DNA of 64,000 bases from Rothia nasimurium. GTDB lineage: Bacteria > Actinomycetota > Actinomycetes > Actinomycetales > Micrococcaceae. The translations under genes and the position numbers were made by a program. Below, piece by piece: positions 44,911 through 53,561 of this stretch. The stretch's first letter is position 1. Each line of letters opens with the position of its first letter. The DNA lies in NCBI RefSeq assembly GCF_928391935.1, contig NZ_CAKMTD010000001.1, forward strand, positions 372,001 to 436,000. The letters run 5' to 3'. Under the pieces are notes generated by a model. It did no database searches. It had not been told where the DNA came from and worked only from the letters and a program-made list of their open reading frames with translations.

Positions 44911-47900
44911 TTAGCTGGACGGGGTGGGGCTGGGTTCAGTGGAAGTTTCGCCTGGTGTGGTGTTTGTTTCACCGTCCAGGCCTTCAGCCTCGATTGCCCG
45001 CTGGAGGGCTTCGTTGAGACGTTTCTGGGCATCCCCGTAGGCTGTCCAGTCCCCGGACTTCATGGCGGCGTCGGCGTCCTCCATGGCCTTGCGGGCGTCT
45101 TGGAGGGCCCCGGTGAGGCTAGTGTCCATTGATGCAGCTGCATCTGCAGCTTGGGTATCGTCGACGCCTGCGTCCGCGGCCGTTTCAGCGCCGGATGAGC
45201 CGCTAAAGAGCTCGTTCAGGGCTTCTTCCAAGGTGGGGGCGAAGCCTACCTTTTCACCGAAGCCAACCAAGACACGGCGCAGGGAGGGGTAGGCTGCGTC
45301 GCCAGATGATTGGACATAGACGGGCTGAACGTAGAGGATACCGTCACCTACCGGCAGGGTCAGCAGGTTTCCGTTGATGACGTTCGAAGCACCCTGGCGG
45401 AGGAGGTTGAGCTCAGTGGATACGGCAGTATCTGAGTTAAAGACGTTCTGGGCCTGGCCTGGGCCGGGGACTACCGATGAACGCGGTAGCTCCAGCAGGG
45501 TGAGCTTGCCGTAGGTGTCAGCCTTCTCGCCGTCCTTGCCGGTACCTGCGTCACCGTTGGCGGCCAGGAAGCCGTACATGACGTTCCGGGAGTTGCTATC
45601 TGACTGCTGCGGGATGAAGCTGGTGGTCAGTGAGAACTGGGCTGAGTCTTCCCCCGGCATTTGCAGGGACATATAGTAGGGAGGCAGGGGGCGGCCGCTG
45701 TCGTTGGTCGGGTCGTTGGGGATGGACCAGCGGTCGTCACCGTTGTAGAGGCTGTTCGCGCTCGTTACATGGTAGGAGTTGAGGATCTCGCGCTGGACCT
45801 TGAAGAGGTCCTGCGGGTAACGCACATGCTCTATCAAGGAGGCAGACATTTCGCTGTAGGGACGGACAGTCTCAGGGTAGACCTTCTGCCAGCTCTTGAG
45901 CACCGGATCCTGGTCGTCCCAGGCGTAGAGGGTCACCGAACCGTCGTAGGCATTGACGGTAGCCTTGACGGAGTTTCGGATGTAGTTGACCTGGGTGTTT
46001 GGCAGGGCCTGGGCGGCACCGGTAGCCGTATCAGAATCTGCTGTCGCAGAGTCCAGGCGGGCAGCCTGGGAATAGGGGTACTGGTTGCTGGTGGTGTAGG
46101 CGTCGACGATCCACAGCACCTGGCCATCAACAATGGCCGGGTAGGGGTTGCCGTCCACGGTGAGGTAGGGGGCTACCTTCTTGACTCGCTCGGAGGGGTT
46201 GCGGTCGTAGAGAATCTGGGATTCAGGACGGACAGCGTCCGAGAGCAGGATGTCTGATGACTGGAACTTGATGGCATAGGACAGTCGGTTGAAGGCGTTG
46301 CCGATGTTCGGCCCTCCGTTGCCGCTGAAGGTGTACTTGGCGTCTGAGCCTTCCTTGTCATCGGCGGTCTGGGGGCGATCAAGTTCGAGGGGTTCGTCCT
46401 CTGCGCTTCCGCCGACGATGGAGTAGAGCGGGGAGCTCTGGCCAAAGTAGATACGGGGCTCGTAGTCCTCGCTGATAGCACCCGTTGCCCGGATACCGGA
46501 TTGGATGAACTTGGGCTTACCGTCGGCTTCCACCTGGTTGCCGTAGGCGGCGATGACGCCGTAACCGTGGGTGTAGACCACGTGCTGGTTGACCCAGGAG
46601 GATCCTTCATTCTGGGCGGGGTTCAGCTCGCGGGCAGCGATGACAGTATCGGTTTCAACTCCGTTGATGGAGTAGCGGTCCACGGAGAGGTTCTTACCGA
46701 ACTGGTAGTAGGGGCGGAACTGCTGAAGCTGGGCGAATGCCCCTGACACGACGTTGGGGTCGAGTAGACGGATGTTGGAGATGGTTTCGCTTTCGCCCCT
46801 CAGGGCTCCTGCCTGGGTGCTGGTGGTGGCGTCATAGTTCTGGACGTCAATCTGGTCAAGGCCGTAGGCCGCCCGGGTAGCGTCGATGTTGCGCTGAATG
46901 TAGGGGGCTTCAGTGGCTTGTTCATTGGGGACGACCTGGAACCGCTGGATGACCCAAGGGTAGATTCCACCGGCCACCAGGGAGGCAATCACCAGTACGG
47001 CTGTGCCAATGATGGGCAGGCGGAAGTTACCCTTGATGGCTGCAAAGATAAAGAGAGCAGCCACGAGCAGGCTTGCGATAGCCAGGATAGCGTTGACAGG
47101 GATAATGGCGTTGACGTCACTATACATAGCACCGGCCCAGGAGCCAGATTGGTCCTGGGTAGCGTTGTAGCGGGCTAGCCACAGGGTGACGGCACGCACC
47201 AGAATGAAGGCTGCACCGAGGAGGGCAAAGTGACGGCGGAAGTGAATCGTTGTGGTGATGCCCTTCTCCCCCACCACGAGACCACCGTAGAAGTAGTGGA
47301 TGGCGAGGGCGGCCATGGCTGAGAACATGATGATGGTTGTCAGCAGGCCAGTAATGACGTTGAGGAAGGGCAGGGTAAAGATAAAGTAGCCTAAGTCCTT
47401 GCCGAATTCAGGATCGGTTGAGCCGAAGGTTTCTCCGTTGAGGAAGAGCAGGACGGTCTCCCACTGGGACATTGCACCAACGCCGACGAAGGCACCGACG
47501 AGGATGGGAACTACCACCAGCATGGCCTTGCGAACCTTTTCGACGCCCTGACGGTAGCGTTCCATGTTCTGGTTGAACATGTCCTGGAACTCGGCGTAGG
47601 GGTCTGGGATGGGGTTTCCGTCCGAGTCGATGCGGGGTGGGGCAGGACGGCGGGGCCCCGGGGTGGGGGGTGTTCCGTGCTTGTAGGCGTAGAAGATACT
47701 TGCCCAGACGGCTAGGCCGGTTAAAAGGCCTGCAGCCAGGAACACAGCCCCCTTGGTGAGGTTCTGGGTGATGAATACCTTGAGGTAGCCTAGCTGGTCG
47801 TACCAGAGGATGTCGGTGTATACCTGGGTCACGAACACAAAGACAACAACGAGGACGGCGATGATGGCCGCGGTGATGCCAAGAGGGGTGTTGCGGGGAC

Positions 47901-47943
47901 TCCGAGGAGGCGTGGAACGGGGAGGGGTACTCGCGGTGTTCAC
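44911..47943 (-). CDS. UPF0182 family large membrane protein
   Basis: This 1010-residue protein has about seven membrane helices in the first 340 residues (starting LGITAAIIAVLVVVFVFVTQ), then a large extracytoplasmic domain of about 550 residues with family patches VVYTHGYGVIAAYGNQVE and PRIYFGQSSPLYSIVG. It ends in an alanine/aspartate-rich, probably helical tail and a Ser/Thr/Pro-rich end. UPF0182 proteins are conserved across actinobacteria and cyanobacteria; their function is unknown. Beside it, as in mycobacteria, lies the PDZ/Lon-like protease gene. Confidence 0.94.
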   Translation of the reverse strand: MNTASTPPRSTPPRSPRNTPLGITAAIIAVLVVVFVFVTQVYTDILWYDQLGYLKVFITQNLTKGAVFLAAGLLTGLAVWASIFYAYKHGTPPTPGPRRPAPPRIDSDGNPIPDPYAEFQDMFNQNMERYRQGVEKVRKAMLVVVPILVGAFVGVGAMSQWETVLLFLNGETFGSTDPEFGKDLGYFIFTLPFLNVITGLLTTIIMFSAMAALAIHYFYGGLVVGEKGITTTIHFRRHFALLGAAFILVRAVTLWLARYNATQDQSGSWAGAMYSDVNAIIPVNAILAIASLLVAALFIFAAIKGNFRLPIIGTAVLVIASLVAGGIYPWVIQRFQVVPNEQATEAPYIQRNIDATRAAYGLDQIDVQNYDATTSTQAGALRGESETISNIRLLDPNVVSGAFAQLQQFRPYYQFGKNLSVDRYSINGVETDTVIAARELNPAQNEGSSWVNQHVVYTHGYGVIAAYGNQVEADGKPKFIQSGIRATGAISEDYEPRIYFGQSSPLYSIVGGSAEDEPLELDRPQTADDKEGSDAKYTFSGNGGPNIGNAFNRLSYAIKFQSSDILLSDAVRPESQILYDRNPSERVKKVAPYLTVDGNPYPAIVDGQVLWIVDAYTTSNQYPYSQAARLDSATADSDTATGAAQALPNTQVNYIRNSVKATVNAYDGSVTLYAWDDQDPVLKSWQKVYPETVRPYSEMSASLIEHVRYPQDLFKVQREILNSYHVTSANSLYNGDDRWSIPNDPTNDSGRPLPPYYMSLQMPGEDSAQFSLTTSFIPQQSDSNSRNVMYGFLAANGDAGTGKDGEKADTYGKLTLLELPRSSVVPGPGQAQNVFNSDTAVSTELNLLRQGASNVINGNLLTLPVGDGILYVQPVYVQSSGDAAYPSLRRVLVGFGEKVGFAPTLEEALNELFSGSSGAETAADAGVDDTQAADAAASMDTSLTGALQDARKAMEDADAAMKSGDWTAYGDAQKRLNEALQRAIEAEGLDGETNTTPGETSTEPSPTPSS

Positions 47944-48113
47944 AGGTTTCCTTCAGTGATGGAGAGTGGTGCTGCAGTGTGCGCACATTACTCCACCATT
48001 GTGCCAAAGATTACCTTGAGTTTCGAGGGTGCCCCCTGGGTTTTACGCTCTGGGCAGGGCCTTTGTGATAGCCCAGGGTGCCCGGAGTTCCGGGCCTGTG
48101 GCTTGGAGGGAAG

Positions 48114-49211
48114 CTACTGGTCTTCAGGGAGGGGGCAGGAGGCGAGGGTAGCGGGGTCAGTACCCTGACCGATGGCGGTGACGGCAGCCGCAGCTTCGTC
48201 CAGGGTAGATACCCCAATGACTGTTAGCCCCTCGGGGATGTAGCCTACGACTTCATTGCAGTTTTCAGTGGGGGCTAGGAAGACGGTTGCTCCGGACTCC
48301 TGGGCCCCATACATTTTCTGGCGGATGCCACCAATTCCGCCCACGCGTCCGTCAGAATCTATGGTGCCGGTGCCTGCAAAGTGCTTTCCGCCAGTCATCT
48401 CACCTTCAGTGATTTCGTCCATAATGCCCAGGGCAAACATCATGCCAGCGGAGGGGCCACCTACTTCTTCGAGGCCGTAGGTCACCTGCATGGGGAAGTC
48501 GAAGGAGCGGGAGAGGTAGAGCCCTAGAACGTATCGGTCGAGTTCGTCATTATGGACGGGGGTGACGGCAACCTTGTGGGTGATGCCGTCCTTTTCAAGG
48601 GTCAGGGTCACTTCTCTCCCCTTGCCCTGGTTCAGAAGGTCGACAAGTTCTGCGTAATTTTTGAGGGGGGTATCATCCAGGGCGGTGAGGATTTCACCTT
48701 CAGAGATGAGGCCTGCGCTGGGGCCGCCCTCGACTGTTCCCGAAACCTTCAGTTGTTCCCCGTACTCAATACCGAGTTGGGTGAGGGCAGCAGCTTGAGC
48801 GACCTCCTGGGAGTTGGTCATATCGGCACTATTTTGAGCACTAACGGCTTCCCGGGTCAGGGTTGGATCATAGATGAGATCGCTGGGAAGGGCAGTGGTG
48901 GACGAGCCCAACCAGGCGCTGAGGGCCTGGAAGGCTCCCATGCTTGAGTTGGGGCCGCCTGCGACTGATACCGTCGTCATATCAAGGTTGCCACTCACGG
49001 GAAAAGACTCAACACCTTCAATTTCAATCAAAGGTTTACCATTGTAGTCCCCAATCGTATTGAAGGTAGGACCGGGAGCCTCTGTCACAAAATCAACCGG
49101 AATAATAAAAGCCAGCAGGCACAAGCCCGTCGTACCCACAGCACTCACCCGCCGCATATCAAAACGACGAGAGGGCTGGACGGCAGTTTCATTCCGGCGA
49201 GAAAAAAGCAT
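48114..49211 (-). CDS. PDZ and Lon-like (S16) membrane protease, YlbL family
   Basis: This 365-residue protein has an N-terminal membrane anchor (TGLCLLAFIIPVDFVTEAPG), a PDZ domain at about residues 140-215 (GLISEGEILTALDDTPLKN), and a C-terminal S16 protease domain. The catalytic serine is in GGPSAGMMFALG near 236 and the lysine in GGIRQKMYGA near 282. Relatives act on membrane or secreted substrates; in Bacillus YlbL is linked to degradation of a cell division inhibitor. It sits divergent from the DUF2342 gene. Confidence 0.93.
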   Translation of the reverse strand: MLFSRRNETAVQPSRRFDMRRVSAVGTTGLCLLAFIIPVDFVTEAPGPTFNTIGDYNGKPLIEIEGVESFPVSGNLDMTTVSVAGGPNSSMGAFQALSAWLGSSTTALPSDLIYDPTLTREAVSAQNSADMTNSQEVAQAAALTQLGIEYGEQLKVSGTVEGGPSAGLISEGEILTALDDTPLKNYAELVDLLNQGKGREVTLTLEKDGITHKVAVTPVHNDELDRYVLGLYLSRSFDFPMQVTYGLEEVGGPSAGMMFALGIMDEITEGEMTGGKHFAGTGTIDSDGRVGGIGGIRQKMYGAQESGATVFLAPTENCNEVVGYIPEGLTVIGVSTLDEAAAAVTAIGQGTDPATLASCPLPEDQ

Positions 49212-49385
49212 GCTACTAGATTACAAGCAAAACCACACCAGAACCTCCCCTACCCCAAGAATCAAGCAAACTCCCACTTGGCTCACGGCAAAAGCCAGAA
49301 CAAGCACCCACCAAAAACAGTAGGCTAGAACCTAAGACCTAACGCGCCCCGGTGCGCCCCGGCCACATCAGAGGAACCTATTACC

Positions 49386-50765
49386 GTGTCACACAACCCA
49401 TTTGACCCAACGTCAGGCCGCGACCCCCTCGAAGAATTCATCAAAAAACTTCGTGAACAAGGCTTCGACCCCTCAAACCTCGGCGGATCAGCCCCATTCG
49501 ATGCCAACTCCTTCAACACCATGGGTTTCCCCATGGACCCCAGCATGGTATCCGGCATCTTCGCCCAGATGAATTCCATGATGAACGCCCAGCCTACCGA
49601 CGAAGCTGTCAACTGGGAGATGGCCAAACAACATGCCCGTCAGGTCGTAGCCTCCGGAGATGACCCCTCCATTACCTCCACCCAGGCAGGAGCCGTCCGC
49701 GACGCCTCAGCCCTGGCAGACCTCTGGCTTGACCCCGTCACGGTCTTCGACCGCCCCAGCTTCAGTGTAGAAGCCTGGTCAAAAGCCGAATGGGTTGAAA
49801 ACTCCTTCTCCACCTGGAAAGACATTTCTGGCCCTGTCGCAGAAGAGGTATCCCAGGCCATGTCAACCTCCATGCAAGGGCAGCTGCCCGAAGAACTCTC
49901 AGGCCTCCTCGGGGGCAGAAATATCTTTGCCGGAATCGGTGGGATGATGTTCGGCATGCAGATGGGCCAGGCCATCGGAAACCTCGCTGAGGAGGTCGTG
50001 TCCTCCACAGACATCGGTATCCCCCTCTCCCAAGGACGCTCTGCCCTCCTCCCCGGAGGTATCGCAGCGTTCGGCGAAGGCCTGGAAATCCCCGCCCAGG
50101 AAGTCATGCTGTATCTGGCCGTGCGCGAGGCCGCCCTCATCCGCTTACACAAGACCAACCCCTGGCTCCGCGAAGACATCATTGACCTCATCAAACGGTT
50201 CTCCCGGGGTATCCATGTTGATATGGAACGGATGCAGGACGCCGCCCAAAACATCGAGTTTGACCCCTCCAACCCCGAATCCATGATGGAAGCCCTCTCC
50301 GGAGACATGTTCAAGCCCCAGCACACTGACGATCAGAAGCTGGCCCTTGACCGCCTAGAAACCCTGCTAGCCCTCATCGAAGGCTGGGTCAGCCTCGTCA
50401 CAGAACAAGCCACCGGCAACCTCCCCAAGGCCCCCCAGCTCGCTGAAACAATGGCCCGCCGCCGGGCAACCGGTGGCCCCGCCGAACACGCCTTCTCCCA
50501 GCTCGTCGGGCTCGAATTACGCCCCCGCAAGATGCGCGAGGCCCTGGCCTTCTGGCGCCACTACGACGATTCCCACGGCTTCGAGGCCCGCGACGGGCTC
50601 TGGTCCGGCCCCGAAACCCTCCCCACCAGCGAGGACCTCAACGATCCGGCCGGATTCGCCTCCCGTAGGGCCCTCCTCAACGCCAGCGAGGACGAATTCG
50701 ATGCAGCCCTCGAGAAGCTACTGTCCGGCGGCTACGACGAGCCCCAAGACCAGGACCAAGCATAA
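49386..50765 (+). CDS. DUF2342 (zincin-like) protein
   Basis: This 459-residue protein belongs to the actinobacterial DUF2342 family, usually labelled zinc-dependent metalloprotease from fold similarity. No HExxH motif is present. The family segment usually written REAAH reads REAALIRLHK here (about residue 249), so the first presumed zinc histidine is replaced by leucine. A glycine/methionine-rich helix pair lies near residue 180 (FAGIGGMMFGMQMGQAIGNL). It starts at GTG 49386. Its location by the PDZ protease and uvrD2 is conserved in mycobacteria. Confidence 0.82.
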   Translation: MSHNPFDPTSGRDPLEEFIKKLREQGFDPSNLGGSAPFDANSFNTMGFPMDPSMVSGIFAQMNSMMNAQPTDEAVNWEMAKQHARQVVASGDDPSITSTQAGAVRDASALADLWLDPVTVFDRPSFSVEAWSKAEWVENSFSTWKDISGPVAEEVSQAMSTSMQGQLPEELSGLLGGRNIFAGIGGMMFGMQMGQAIGNLAEEVVSSTDIGIPLSQGRSALLPGGIAAFGEGLEIPAQEVMLYLAVREAALIRLHKTNPWLREDIIDLIKRFSRGIHVDMERMQDAAQNIEFDPSNPESMMEALSGDMFKPQHTDDQKLALDRLETLLALIEGWVSLVTEQATGNLPKAPQLAETMARRRATGGPAEHAFSQLVGLELRPRKMREALAFWRHYDDSHGFEARDGLWSGPETLPTSEDLNDPAGFASRRALLNASEDEFDAALEKLLSGGYDEPQDQDQA

Positions 50766-50771
50766 ATAACA

Positions 50772-50807
50772 AACCAGCGGTGGACCTCCCGTCCACCGCT
50801 GGTTTTC
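50772..50807. terminator. Bidirectional terminator after the DUF2342 gene
   Basis: The perfect 14-bp stem AACCAGCGGTGGAC/GTCCACCGCTGGTT with a CTCCC loop is followed by TTC and lies between convergent genes. Confidence 0.88.
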
Positions 50808-50828
50808 ATATGCCCCACAAATTGCACC

Positions 50829-51392
50829 CTAATTTTGCGTGTGCTCAGCAAACTCAAGCCCCTGAAGGAAGGCCCGGGCCCGCTCCAGGTGGGGGTAGCG
50901 GGCCTCCAAGGCCCGGAAGGCCGCCGAATGGTTAGCCTGTACCAAATGGCAAAGTTCATGGAAAATAACGTAATCCACCACATACTCAGGTGCCCCCACC
51001 AGTACATTACTGACACGAATCGTCAACTGAGCAGGGGTGGCAGACCCCCAGCGACGCTTCTGGTTAGCAACCCAGCGGATTGACACCGGCTCCCGCCCCT
51101 CAGGAAGATATTCCTTCAGCAGAAAGGCCGCTCGATTCATGAGGTAATCTTCCGACAACATACGATTCCGGCCAGAATTTTTGTGAGCTTTCTGAGCCAC
51201 AACCCGGGGGACGAGATCCTGGATATGTTGTTCGAGCTGGGAGTCCGACAGCAGGTCTGGAACCAGCAACCTCACCCGGCCATCAGGCAAAGACTGGGCT
51301 GCCACCGTCCTCTTCCGACGAGACGAATACACAATCTCAAGCTCAGGGTAGGACCCCGAAGCCGGTCGAATTACTCTCCTCTGGGTCATCAC
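50829..51392 (-). CDS. DUF45/YgjP-like metallopeptidase
   Basis: This 187-residue protein has the zinc motif FHELCHLVQANHSAAF near residue 140 (HExxH with a further histidine), preceded by RWGSATPAQLTIRVSN. This is the WLM/DUF45 peptidase family, related to SprT and Wss1, some of which clear DNA-protein crosslinks. Its start overlaps the stop of uvrD2 by 4 bp, so it is translated with a DNA helicase, which fits a repair role by context only. Confidence 0.88.
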   Translation of the reverse strand: MMTQRRVIRPASGSYPELEIVYSSRRKRTVAAQSLPDGRVRLLVPDLLSDSQLEQHIQDLVPRVVAQKAHKNSGRNRMLSEDYLMNRAAFLLKEYLPEGREPVSIRWVANQKRRWGSATPAQLTIRVSNVLVGAPEYVVDYVIFHELCHLVQANHSAAFRALEARYPHLERARAFLQGLEFAEHTQN

Positions 51393-53215
51393 AAACCCTT
51401 GGGGGCAATATCGTCAAGGAACCTGGACCGTTTCCGGGCCCCCCGGCCCCCTGGCGTCCGCGACTTAGACCAGGTCAGGGTCAGATGGGTACGAGCACGG
51501 GTGATCCCCACATACAAGAGACGACGTTCCTCATCGACCTCATCAGCAGATTTCGCAAAGCTAATCGGCATGAGCCCCTCCGAAAGCCCCGCAAGGAACA
51601 CAGCATCCCACTCCAGGCCCTTAGCCGCATGCAGGGAAGCTAACGTCACCCCGTTGAGGGACGGGGCGTCCTTATGCAAGGACCGCTGGTGGAGCACAGA
51701 AGCCAACTCAAAAAGCGTCAGGGCAGGAGGTAGCTCGTGGGCCCCGTTAGCCTGGGCCCTAGCCCGTTCAGCCTCCCGGTCAGCAATCAAACGGTCAGCC
51801 AAATGAACAAGGGTTTCAAGGGACTCCCAACGGGCCCTTTCCTGGCCAGAACGCTGGGGGGCAGTAGGCTTCCAGCCCAGGCTCTTGAGATTATCCCGCA
51901 CCAGCTGACCCACCGAATCGGTACTATCAGCCCCCTTCGCAGCACCCTGCAACATACTCATGGCAGCCCGGACCTCAGCCCGGTCAAAGAACTTCTCGGC
52001 CCCCCGCAGCTGGTAGGTAATACCGGCAGCAGACAGGGCCTCCTCAAGGGCAGCAGACTGGGAGTTGGTCCGGTACAGGACGGCAATATTCACAGGATCA
52101 AGGCCATCCTTCTCCACCAAATCCTTGATGTCTTCAGCAATGCCCTGGGCCTCTTTTTCGTCGTCTGCATACTCAAACCATTCCGGCTTAGGGCCGCTCT
52201 TCCGCTGGGAGACCAGCTCAAGCGGCGGCGCCCAGGAGTAGGCAGTAGAATCGGCCCGAGGACGACGCGCAGCCAACAAGTCGTTGGCTAAATCAACAAT
52301 CTCGGGGGTTGATCGGTAATCCCTGACCAACTTGACCACGGTAGCGTGCTCGTAGGTCCGGCGGAAATCAATGAGATGACGGCTCGTCGCACCGGCAAAC
52401 GAATAGATGGTCTGGGAGGCATCGCCCACCACGCACAGGTCATCCCGGGGGCCAATCCAGGCCTGCAGTAGCCTTTGCTGGAGGGGGCTGACGTCCTGGT
52501 ATTCGTCCACCACAAAGTGCCGGTACTGTTCCCTGATTTGGGCTGCGATGAGATCATTTTCCTCAATAATCGCAATGGTGAGTAGGAGGATATCTTCAAA
52601 GTCAATGACGTTACGTTCGTCTTTGAGCTCCTCATAGGTGCGGAGCAGACGGACGATATCAATGGCAGTGTAGCCGCTGGGAAGTTCCCTGCCCTTGAGA
52701 CGGTTTTTCAGGGAGTCAGGGGTCAACAGATTGACCTTGGCCCATTCAATCTCGCTGGCAAGGTCTCTCACGAGCGCCCGGTCAGTGGGCAGGCCCAGGC
52801 GTCGGGCCGATTCGATGATGTACTGGCTCTTGTTCTTGATGATGTTCGGTGTGGATCCGCCGATAGCCACCGCCCAGAAGTGACGCAACTGGGCTAGGGC
52901 AGCTGAGTGGAAGGTGCGGGCCACCACACCGACAGCCCCAAGCTCCCTCAGACGCACCTTGAGCTCTTCTGCTGCCCTCGTGGTGAAGGTGAGGGCCAGG
53001 ACGGCGTCGGGCCGGTACCGTCCAATAGCTATCCCGTAAGCGATTCGGTGGGTAATAGCCCGGGTTTTACCGGTTCCGGCACCTGCCATGACGCACATGG
53101 GGCCAGCTAGCTCCGTGGCAACCCGCCGTTGTTCGGGGTCAAGCCCCTCCAAGATAGCCTCAGGGTTGGGGGCAGTGGGGGCAAGGGGCTGGGCCCTCAT
53201 AGCAAAATTCTGCAA
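51389..53215 (-). CDS. uvrD2: UvrD2-like superfamily 1 DNA helicase
   Basis: This 608-residue helicase has Walker A AGAGTGKTRAITHRIAYG near residue 46, DEYQDVSPLQQRLL near 236, GDASQTIYSFAGA near 263, and motifs V-VI with LASLHAAKGLEWDAVFLAG and LLYVGITRARTHL. Mycobacterial UvrD2 is about 700 residues and ends in a tetracysteine motif and an HRDC domain; neither is present here, as the protein ends shortly after motif VI. The start is uncertain: TTG at 53215 has an AAGGGG site 9 bp upstream, while ATG at 53200 has none. Confidence 0.9.
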   Translation of the reverse strand: MQNFAMRAQPLAPTAPNPEAILEGLDPEQRRVATELAGPMCVMAGAGTGKTRAITHRIAYGIAIGRYRPDAVLALTFTTRAAEELKVRLRELGAVGVVARTFHSAALAQLRHFWAVAIGGSTPNIIKNKSQYIIESARRLGLPTDRALVRDLASEIEWAKVNLLTPDSLKNRLKGRELPSGYTAIDIVRLLRTYEELKDERNVIDFEDILLLTIAIIEENDLIAAQIREQYRHFVVDEYQDVSPLQQRLLQAWIGPRDDLCVVGDASQTIYSFAGATSRHLIDFRRTYEHATVVKLVRDYRSTPEIVDLANDLLAARRPRADSTAYSWAPPLELVSQRKSGPKPEWFEYADDEKEAQGIAEDIKDLVEKDGLDPVNIAVLYRTNSQSAALEEALSAAGITYQLRGAEKFFDRAEVRAAMSMLQGAAKGADSTDSVGQLVRDNLKSLGWKPTAPQRSGQERARWESLETLVHLADRLIADREAERARAQANGAHELPPALTLFELASVLHQRSLHKDAPSLNGVTLASLHAAKGLEWDAVFLAGLSEGLMPISFAKSADEVDEERRLLYVGITRARTHLTLTWSKSRTPGGRGARKRSRFLDDIAPKGL

Positions 53216-53561
53216 CCGTTTTATCCCCTTCCCAAAAATGCTGCTCTACAGCTCCCCCAGATTGTGGGCAACCGGCCCTACCAGTGTACCGGCTCGGGGC
53301 ACTGCCCGTTCCCCACCCCGTCCCTCCTGATGAATCACAGGCTAGGGCGGTGCAGACCAGCAACGCAGATGAATGGCTGACTCACGATGGATCCGCAATC
53401 TAACAGTGGGTATTGATGTTACTGTCAGCAAGGATGGAGTTTCGACCTACCTGGGCAAAAGAACAGTACCAAATTGTGGGTCAAATCATGATAGGCTGCA
53501 CAAGTAATAACCATGCTGAAGCCATAAGTCTAAATGTTCTTAGCAATTGGTCTTAGCAAGG
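53216..53561. other. AT-rich intergenic region with small open frames
   Basis: The part from about 53380 to 53560 is clearly richer in A and T than its surroundings. A 44-codon plus-strand frame, 53373-53507 (MADSRWIRNLTVGIDVTVSK, ending RLHK), lacks a ribosome site. Another frame, read from an ATG near 53432, gives MEFRPTWAKEQYQIVGQIM and ends NWS. Direct repeats TCTTAGCAA occur at 53538-53546 and 53551-53559. I regard it as remnant or spacer DNA with no secure gene. Confidence 0.4.
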
